Shown here: piece after piece, positions 56,999 through 64,000 of the stretch
Position numbering within the stretch: the first letter of the stretch is position 1
How the letters are laid out: the number at the start of each line of letters is the position of its first letter
Source: Gigaspora rosea
Lineage: Eukaryota; Glomeromycota; Glomeromycetes; Diversisporales; Gigasporaceae
Reading direction: 5' to 3'
Assembly (NCBI GenBank): GCA_003550325.1
Contig: QKWP01000256.1
Coordinates: 215,508-279,507, forward strand
Length of the DNA: 64,000 nucleotides
Position numbers and translations under genes: made by a program
The notes under the pieces: model-generated
Database searches by the model: none
The model's input: the letters and a program-made list of their open reading frames with translations, nothing else
What the model was told of the DNA's origin: nothing

Positions 56999-59900
56999 AT
57001 GGGATCGTGTGTTAGTATAATTATTACTAATAATGCAGAAAATCAACCTGAACGTTGCGTAAAATCAGAAGGTGAAGAAGGTCATACAGAAAGTGAAACA
57101 AAAGTTTTTAAATGGTATTTGAGATCTTCTAAAGGCGGTAATGCCAGAGGTCAATATAGTGTAGGAGTATGTTATCAAAATGGTATAGGAATTGATAAAG
57201 ATGATAATAAAGCATTTGAATGGTATATGAAATCAGCTAAAGGTGGTGATCCATGTGGACAATACAATGTAGGAAATTGTTACGAAAATGGTATAGGTGT
57301 TGAAAAAGATGAAGGAAAAGCATTTAAATGGTATTTAAAATCTGCTGAAAATGGTTATTTACCTGGAAAAAATAAAGTTGGTTTGTGTTATCAAAATGGT
57401 ATAGGTACTTCTGAAGATGAAAGAAGAGCATTGAAATGGCATTTAAAATCTGCTGAAAGTGGTGATCCTGAAGGGCAATACAATATTGGTTATTGTTATG
57501 AAAATTGTATAGGTACTATTAGAGATAACAAAAACGCATTTAAATGGTACCTAAAATCTGCTGAAAACGAAAATATAAATGCTCAAGTTATCATTGGAAA
57601 TTACTACAAAGACGGTATAGGTATACGTAAAGATAAAATAAAAGCATTTGAATGGTATTTAAAATCTACCGAAAGTGAAAATTCTAATGGACAATATAAA
57701 GTCGGATTATGCTATGAAAATGGTATAGGAGTTAGTGAAGATAAGAATAAAGCATTTGAATGGTATTTAAAATCTGCCGAGAATGGTAATTCTTATGGTC
57801 AATTATATATTGGATCATGCTATCAAAATGGTATAGGTACTGATAAAAATGAATATAAAGCATTTGAATGGTACATGAAATCTGCCGAAAATAATAATTG
57901 TGATGGTCAATTAAAGGTGGGATTGCATTATCAAGATGGCATAGTCGTACCTAAAGACGAAAATAAAGCATTTGAATGGTATTTGAAATCAGCTCAAAAC
58001 GGAAACTTAAATGGGCAGATTTATGTTGGGGATTATTATAAAAACGGTATAGGGATTGCTAAAGATGAAAAGAAAGCATTTAAATGGTATTTAAAGTCTG
58101 CTGAAAGTGATGATCCGCATGGTCAATTAATTGTTGGAAATTGTTACCGGGAAGGTAAAGGCGTTTCCAAAAATGAAACGATAGCATTTGAATGGTATTT
58201 AAAATCAGCTGAAGCCAAAAATTCTAGTGGTCAAGTTCATGTAGGAGAATGTTATCAAAATGGAATAGGCGTTATTAAAGATGAAAAAAAAGCGTTTGAA
58301 TGGTATATGAGATCTGCTCGAAGCGGAAATTTATTAGGTCAGCTTAATGTTGCATATTGTTACGAACGTGGTATGGGCGTTACCAAAAATAAAAATAAAG
58401 CATTTAAGTGGTATTTAAAATCAGCCAAAGGTGGAAACCCTCGTGGACAATTTTATGTAGGAACATATTATCATGATGGCAAAGGAACAGGCCGAAATAT
58501 AAAGGAAGCATTAGAATGGACATTGAAATCCGCTGAAAATGGTGATGTTGAAGGACAATATTTTATGGGTCAGTACTATGATTTAGGTGTAGGTGTCAGT
58601 AAAGATGAATCTCAAGCATTTAATTGGTATATGAAATCAGCCCAAGGTGGCAGTCCACAGGGAAAATATAGCGTTGGATGGTGTTATCTAGACGGAGTTG
58701 GCGTAATTAAAAATGAGAATAAGGCATACGAATGGTTTTTGAAGTCAGCAAATGAAAGTCGAAGAGGGCAATTTTGTGTCGGAATGTGCTATGAGAATGG
58801 TATAGGCATTGAACAAGATCATAAGGAAGCATTTAAATGGTACTTAAAATCCGCTGAAAATGAAGATTCTGATGGGCAGCACAGAGTAGGAAAATACTAT
58901 GATGATGGTAAAAACATTTTGAAAAACGAAAAAGAGGCATTCAATTGGTATTTAAAATCAGCACAAAATGGTAATCCCCGCGGCCAATCATTAGTTGGGA
59001 TGTGTTATGAAGAAGGGAGAGGCACTACCAAAAATGAAGAAAAAGCCTTTAAATGGTACTTAAAGTCAGCCGAAGGAGGTGATATCGACGGGCAATATAA
59101 AGTTGGAAACAAATATGAATATGGTTTAGGAGTTGATAAGGATGAGAAAAATGCATTTGAATGGTATTTAAAATCTGCAGAAAGCGGTAGTTCTTATGGA
59201 CAATTTTATATTGGACGTTGCTATCAGAATGGAATAGGTATCCTTAAAGATGAAAAGAAAGCGTTTGAATGGTACTTGAAATCAGCAGAAAATGGAAATA
59301 TTGACGGTCAATGCCAAGTCGGAAACAATTATAAATATGGTATAGGCATTGCTAAAAATGAAAAGAAAGCGTTTGAATGGTATTTAAAATCAGCAGAAGA
59401 AGGTAATCCTTATGGACAATTAGAAGTTGGAAATTGTTATCAGAATAGTATAGGCGTTTCTAAGGATGAAAAAAAGGCGTTTGAATGGTACTTAAAGTCA
59501 GCTGAAGGTGGAAATATTGATGGGCAACTCAAGGTCGGAAATATTTATGAATATGGCATAGGAACTGTCAAAGATGAGAAAAAAGCATTTGAATGGTATT
59601 TAAAATCCGCCGAAAGTGGTAACGTTAATGGCCAATTCATGATTGGAAGTTTTTACTTGAATGGAACAAGCGTTTCTAAAGACGAAAAAAAGGCATTCGA
59701 ATGGTATTTAAGGTCTGCTGAAGGAGGAAATATTGATGGACAATTATTTATCGCAAATTGCTACTTAAACGGTGTATACGTCATTAAAGATGAAACAAAG
59801 GCTTTTAATTGGTACTTAAAATCTGCCGAAGGTGGAAACACACGCGGACAATTTCATGTCGGTGTGTGTTATGATAATGGTATTGGTACTACAATAGACA

Positions 59901-60094
59901 AAGAGAAAGCACGTGAATGGTACTTTAAATCGGTTAATGGTGTAAATTCCGAAAAGCAATTTATTAGAGATGATGAAATAGACAAGAATAATGGATTTAA
60001 TTGGAATTTAAAATCAGCTATAGGTATAAATTCAGGCGAACAATCTAAAGTTAGAGTATGCTATCAATATGGCGTTAGTGTTGATAAAAAATAA
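56999..60094 (+). CDS. Giant SEL1-repeat protein with N-terminal lipidation motif, 1031 aa
   Basis: One long exon. After a 37-residue head, about 26 full and 2 degenerate 36-residue SEL1 repeats run to the end (consensus AFEWYLKSAENGNxxGQ...VGxCYxNGIGVxKDEKK). These TPR-like helical hairpins form a superhelical scaffold for protein partners, used elsewhere in ER-associated degradation, chitin synthase activation and signalling. The protein starts MGSCVS: Gly2 with Ser6 fits the N-myristoylation rule, and Cys4 is a likely palmitoylation site, so membrane anchoring of the scaffold is predicted. There is no transmembrane segment. One repeat (about 16) lacks a residue. No kinase or other catalytic domain is attached. 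SEL1 families are greatly expanded in Glomeromycotina, where they often accompany kinase-like signalling genes. Confidence 0.92.
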   Translation: MGSCVSIIITNNAENQPERCVKSEGEEGHTESETKVFKWYLRSSKGGNARGQYSVGVCYQNGIGIDKDDNKAFEWYMKSAKGGDPCGQYNVGNCYENGIGVEKDEGKAFKWYLKSAENGYLPGKNKVGLCYQNGIGTSEDERRALKWHLKSAESGDPEGQYNIGYCYENCIGTIRDNKNAFKWYLKSAENENINAQVIIGNYYKDGIGIRKDKIKAFEWYLKSTESENSNGQYKVGLCYENGIGVSEDKNKAFEWYLKSAENGNSYGQLYIGSCYQNGIGTDKNEYKAFEWYMKSAENNNCDGQLKVGLHYQDGIVVPKDENKAFEWYLKSAQNGNLNGQIYVGDYYKNGIGIAKDEKKAFKWYLKSAESDDPHGQLIVGNCYREGKGVSKNETIAFEWYLKSAEAKNSSGQVHVGECYQNGIGVIKDEKKAFEWYMRSARSGNLLGQLNVAYCYERGMGVTKNKNKAFKWYLKSAKGGNPRGQFYVGTYYHDGKGTGRNIKEALEWTLKSAENGDVEGQYFMGQYYDLGVGVSKDESQAFNWYMKSAQGGSPQGKYSVGWCYLDGVGVIKNENKAYEWFLKSANESRRGQFCVGMCYENGIGIEQDHKEAFKWYLKSAENEDSDGQHRVGKYYDDGKNILKNEKEAFNWYLKSAQNGNPRGQSLVGMCYEEGRGTTKNEEKAFKWYLKSAEGGDIDGQYKVGNKYEYGLGVDKDEKNAFEWYLKSAESGSSYGQFYIGRCYQNGIGILKDEKKAFEWYLKSAENGNIDGQCQVGNNYKYGIGIAKNEKKAFEWYLKSAEEGNPYGQLEVGNCYQNSIGVSKDEKKAFEWYLKSAEGGNIDGQLKVGNIYEYGIGTVKDEKKAFEWYLKSAESGNVNGQFMIGSFYLNGTSVSKDEKKAFEWYLRSAEGGNIDGQLFIANCYLNGVYVIKDETKAFNWYLKSAEGGNTRGQFHVGVCYDNGIGTTIDKEKAREWYFKSVNGVNSEKQFIRDDEIDKNNGFNWNLKSAIGINSGEQSKVRVCYQYGVSVDKK

Positions 60095-60699
60095 AAGGAA
60101 GGTACTGAAGTTAAAATAAAAATTACATTATACACTAGAACAAACTATAGAGTTAGATAATATAGTCTCAAATTTTGAACTTAATCCTTAGGATCTCCAA
60201 TTTTTTAATTAATTATATTTAGACTAATTATTTTATATATTAACAAAATTGCATTATAATATAATTATTTGTATAATATTTGTAGCTTCGTTTAAATTTG
60301 TTTTAGAAAACCATTTTAAATATTCAAATGCATTAATAAACGGAAATTTGATAGCAGGTCATCTGAATTTCTTTTTATATACGCACTCTTTGATTACCGT
60401 AATCATAAAATATAAGAAATTTAAATAAATCTATGCATGATATTTAGATGTAAATATTATTATTGAATTGAAAAATTAAAAGATCCTTCAAGGCAAAACT
60501 GAGATCTGAAATCGAAAGATCTAAATGGAACAATAAGGCCTGCACGTTTGTTCAAAAAGTTGTGAAGATTACAGCTTAGTACGGTATTGGCAAAATAAAA
60601 AATATTTCGTTATTGCGTTTGATATGCTGTATTAAACACTAGTGATAAAACGGCAACGTTTCTAGGGCAGTTCAGTTTCGAATTTAAAAGGAAAATCGA
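60095..60699. other. Intergenic downstream of SEL1 gene, no gene seen
   Basis: AT-rich; no supported coding or repeat feature. Confidence 0.5.
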
Positions 60700-62065
60700 A
60701 AGTTATGCTATTACTTACAAGTTCTGTAAGGAAATTTTACAGTATTCATGACAGAAATTATGATGAATGCAAACTAATTCAAGATTGGCTACATATTATA
60801 TGTCGAATAGTTTGTAACAGAGTATTTTATAGTGTTCATAATAGAGATAATAGTAATTCCGATACAAACTAACTTATCTTTTTGTTATTACTGGAATAGT
60901 GAAAAAGTTCTGTAACGGAATTTTTTTATAGTCATTCACAATAGGAATCGTAATAATTACGATTAAGCCAACTCAACCTAAACTGCATAATAAATATCAA
61001 TGAAATAGCAAGTAGGTATTGTTACAAAATTTCTTAGCAACTCGCGGTTTTAATACAAACTTTGCTTTTTTTTTTTTTGAACTCTTATGATAATTCTATT
61101 ACTGGGTGTACTGAATAAGTGAGTAAATTTTATAACAGAATTTTTTATGAAAACTTATAGTGCAATCATGAAAATTCTAATGCAAATTAACTCAACTACA
61201 TATCATAGTAACGGAATAGTAGGCTCTATAACAGAATTTTTACAGTTACTTATAATAGAAATCTGATAATTCCAATACTACTATTATATACTACATTAGC
61301 AATAGGTTTTATAACTGAACTTTTTATTGTAATTCATGGTAGAAATTATGTTAATTCCAAGGTAACTAACTCAATTTTAACCACATACAGTGTCACCAGA
61401 ATAACGAGTAAGTTTTGTGACTAATGATAATTCCAATGCTAACTCAACCGGTACATATGTTCTGTACAGAATTCTTTACAAGATATGATAATAATAATTC
61501 TAATGCAAACAATTCAACCTTAACCTCATACTGTGGTCACCAGAATAGCATTAACAGAATTTTTTATGATAACTTAAATAGTAGAAACTACAATAGAATT
61601 CTTTTATTACTACACATCATAGTAGAAATTATGTTACTATGTTACTGAAATAGCAAGTTCTGTAACAGAATTTTTATAGTATCTTAAAGTAGAAATCAAT
61701 ACTAACTCAACCTTTACTGCTATATATATTGCATTAACAAGTAAGTTTTGTAATAGAATTCTATGCAGTAAATATGATAATTTCAATGCAATCAACTCAA
61801 ACATTAACCATGTATTGTGATATTTGAATAATAAATAAATTCTGTAACAGAAATTTTTATGATAATTCTTACTGTAAATACCATATTAGTGAGTAAATTC
61901 TGAATAAAAATAGAAATAATAATGATTCGAATGTGATAAACTTAACATTAACTATATACTGTGATTATTGAATAGTGAGTAAGTTCTATACTAGATTTCT
62001 TTACATCAAATTATAGTAAAAATTATGATAATCCAATACTAACTAATTTATTCACTGTAGACCAA
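60700..62065 (+). repeat. Diverged minisatellite, about 80-110-bp unit, about 14 copies
   Basis: Each unit carries 'gtaagttctgtaacagaatt', then 'tttatag', 'aaattatgataattcca', 'caaactaactcaac' and 'atactgtgg...gaatag'. Unit starts are near 60713, 60811, 60906, 61013, 61120, 61210, 61303, 61411, 61459, 61548, 61655, 61741, 61839, 61895 and 61980. Related copies are at 44170-44460 (same sense) and 44800-44890 (inverted). The open frames inside are by-products. Confidence 0.75.
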
Positions 62066-63119
62066 ATTAGTAAACTAGATAGCTGCATAATTTCTCATAT
62101 GGTTCACATTACATATACTCATCAAAAAATGTAAATCATTCTGAAATTTTTATCAGATTTAGTTACTTGGTTATTATTGGTCAAAAATTCACCATCTAAA
62201 AAATATTTATATTTAGTCTAAAATTTGAGAATTTGATTAACTTTAACATTTAATACTTTACAAAATAACAAATTACAGAAAAAAAATAGACCATAAATCT
62301 GAAAGAGCAGCATTGAATTTAATATTTTTATAGTTTATATTTTTAATATCGCTTAAATTAAAAGACAAGATGCTATTTGAATTTATATAAATTTTCTTTG
62401 ATAACTTTAAGTGATGTGAACTATACAAGACCAAAAATAGAAGTTTTGCAAAAAAGTAACTAACCAATAATTAATTTAATAATTGGCTGATTTTTAAGAA
62501 TTGCAAATTGAAATAAGTGTATATTGCTTTAATTACAATTTTTATTTTAGCCTTTTAATTTATAGGTGATCTCATCAATACTATATTATTTAGGTATTAA
62601 AATATGATGTTCTATGCTAAATATTTTATAAATTTAAATTGGTACTGTTATTTACATTATAGTTTTTGCTATTTGCACTATAGATTTGGTATAATAGTAG
62701 ATCATTAATTAACATGTTCTATTTTTACCATGGTACTATATATTGCACTAATAAAAACTCATCTTTTTTGTAAATTAACACATAATAGACCTGCTAACAT
62801 AATTTCATAATACAGACAAATTTTAACCCTAATTTCTTAAGACCTTAATATAATGCATAATAATAAAAATTGATTTACAATGCATAACTTGATATAAACA
62901 AATTATATGTACTACCAACTAAACATCACATTTCATGTGTTTGCATATTTATTGGCTAGTGAAGATTGGAGCAAAATTAACTTTTACTAAAAAAGGAATG
63001 TAACAAACTGATATCAGTAAAAAATATCGATTTATACATCTACCTCTGTATTATCACATAAGCACATCAGTTGAGTTAATTACACCAATATAATAGGCCA
63101 GAATTTCTGCAATTTTTGA
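62066..63119. other. AT-rich spacer, no gene seen
   Basis: A lone copy of 'actaataaaaactcatcttt' at 62748-62772 is related to the tandem repeat that follows. No coding feature. Confidence 0.5.
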
Positions 63120-63345
63120 GCTTTTTAATTTCATACCAATAAAAACTTATCTTTTTTTGCAGATTAAGATTTTTTACAATTTTTGCATAATATTGGGCCT
63201 TTTTTAATATACACCAATAAAAACTCATCTTTTTTGTAGATTGACAACATATAGAGGAGCAAAATAAGATTTTTGCAATTTTTGTTCATATTGGGCTTTT
63301 TTAATATTGCATCAATAAAAACTTCTCTTTTAAGATTTTTTAAAT
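63120..63345 (+). repeat. Tandem repeat 'ccaataaaaactcatctttt', three copies plus one distant
   Basis: Units near 63137, 63222 and 63310 share 'caataaaaact', 'tcttttttgtagatt' and '...tttttgcaatttttg..at'. Period about 86 bp. Confidence 0.7.
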
Positions 63346-63449
63346 TTTTGTATAACTATACTATAGTATATATAGAAAATGTTGATTAAATGATGATCTA
63401 TAAATTACCTGGTACATGAATATAGTATAACATGATACAAATTACTATA

Positions 63450-63840
63450 TAAATCACTTATAGGTGAAATGCCATGATCATCTAAGAAAAAATAATTTTT
63501 TACTAAGTTTATGAGATATATCGACTAATTAAAAGTTGTAGAGCTTATTGAGATGCATCTAACAGTAGTTAGATTATTAAAATTGGCCCAGTAGATGCAG
63601 AATTATCATTAAAAAATGATTGAGTAACTATGTAAAATTCTATATAAACAACTAATTGTTTATATAAAAGTTTATATTGCCCAATTGTCTCTTGATAATA
63701 ACTTAGCATTGACTAGGTCAATTTTGATAATTTAACTTTTTTTAGATTCATTATAATGAACTCTACAACTTTAATTAATCAGTAAGACTCATTAACTTAG
63801 TAAAAAAATATTTTTTTTTGAGTGATTAGGATCCCAAAAT
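63450..63840. repeat. Palindromic repeat related to the core of the 5122-6364 element
   Basis: 63495-63650 matches 5340-5490 (AAAAGTTGTAGAGCTtattGAGATGCATCTAAC-type words), and 63655-63810 is its inverted arm. It lacks the TAGGG ends and long TTTGATTT tracts of the 5-kb element, so only the core palindrome is shared. Confidence 0.7.
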
Positions 63841-64000
63841 ATCATAGATAGGTCAGGTATATTATAAAATTACTAAACTAAAGTTTTGTACCAGGTGATG
63901 TAATTATTGATATACATGATCATCAATAATCATCTAACTATAGTGCATGAATTCTTAAATTAATTAACATATAAAATACATAATATTTAAAAGCTTATAA
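63841..64000. other. AT-rich end of window
   Basis: No feature seen. Confidence 0.4.

Noticed and set aside
62184..62196. A lone TTTAG-ATG-GTGAAT pattern near 62187 and TTTAG-TTG-GTAGTA near 62914
   Set aside because: Single occurrences without neighbouring units at regular spacing; expected by chance in AT-rich DNA.

Overview
The window is an AT-rich eukaryotic nuclear segment. It has spliceosomal GT-AG introns of about 60-100 nt, long homopolymer runs, short TTAGGG-like interstitial repeats and a dense load of nested inverted-repeat elements. The gene content (a very long SEL1-repeat protein, an F-box-like/LRR protein, a fungal-type P450, a secreted inositol-phosphate-type histidine phosphatase and a large FYR-like/DDE-like gene) best fits an arbuscular mycorrhizal fungus of the Rhizophagus type (Glomeromycotina). 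That assignment is inference from content, not a database result.

Layout. 1-9.7 kb is repeat-rich. It holds a broken Ty3-like LTR retrotransposon on the minus strand (LTR 7376-8214, gag, zinc knuckle and protease remnants) cut twice by short TIR elements with perfect 8-bp target duplications. 9.7-16 kb carries two good plus-strand genes, a six-exon MINPP/histidine-phosphatase relative (9733-11483) and a two-exon cytochrome P450 (14229-15931). 16-22.6 kb is tandem repeats and a nest of TIR elements up to three deep. 22.9-27.5 kb is a decayed minus-strand array of intron units separated by 3-nt exons. 27.9-33.1 kb is a degenerate multi-exon minus-strand gene (FYRN/FYRC-like N-terminus, DDE-like centre) cut by a 1.09-kb hAT-like element. 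34-47 kb is almost only repeats, TIR elements and an LRR gene relic. 47.9-49.5 kb is an F-box-like/LRR gene, 49.8-55.5 kb the micro-exon gene, and 57.0-60.1 kb the SEL1 gene. 60.1-64 kb is diverged tandem repeats.

The main discovery is the minus-strand gene at 55520-49820. After a normal first exon encoding a double RanBP2-like zinc finger and a 17-nt second exon, I can read 63 consecutive exons of exactly 3 nt. Each has an AG acceptor on one side and a GT (once GC) donor on the other, and they are separated by introns of about 60-100 nt (one of 183). Every codon of this stretch is split by a phase-1 intron. The phase fixed by the first two exons gives no stop across all 63 junction codons, while the other two phases give 2 and 9 stops. 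All 12 triplets that begin with AA and follow another triplet come after one ending in G, so they make Glu codons and never TAA. This dependence spans introns, which supports real coding through single-codon exons. A second, degraded array (22896-27455) has the same unit structure, with damaged splice sites, one zero-length exon and TIR-element insertions. I know of no described system with dozens of successive one-codon exons; RNA data would decide it.
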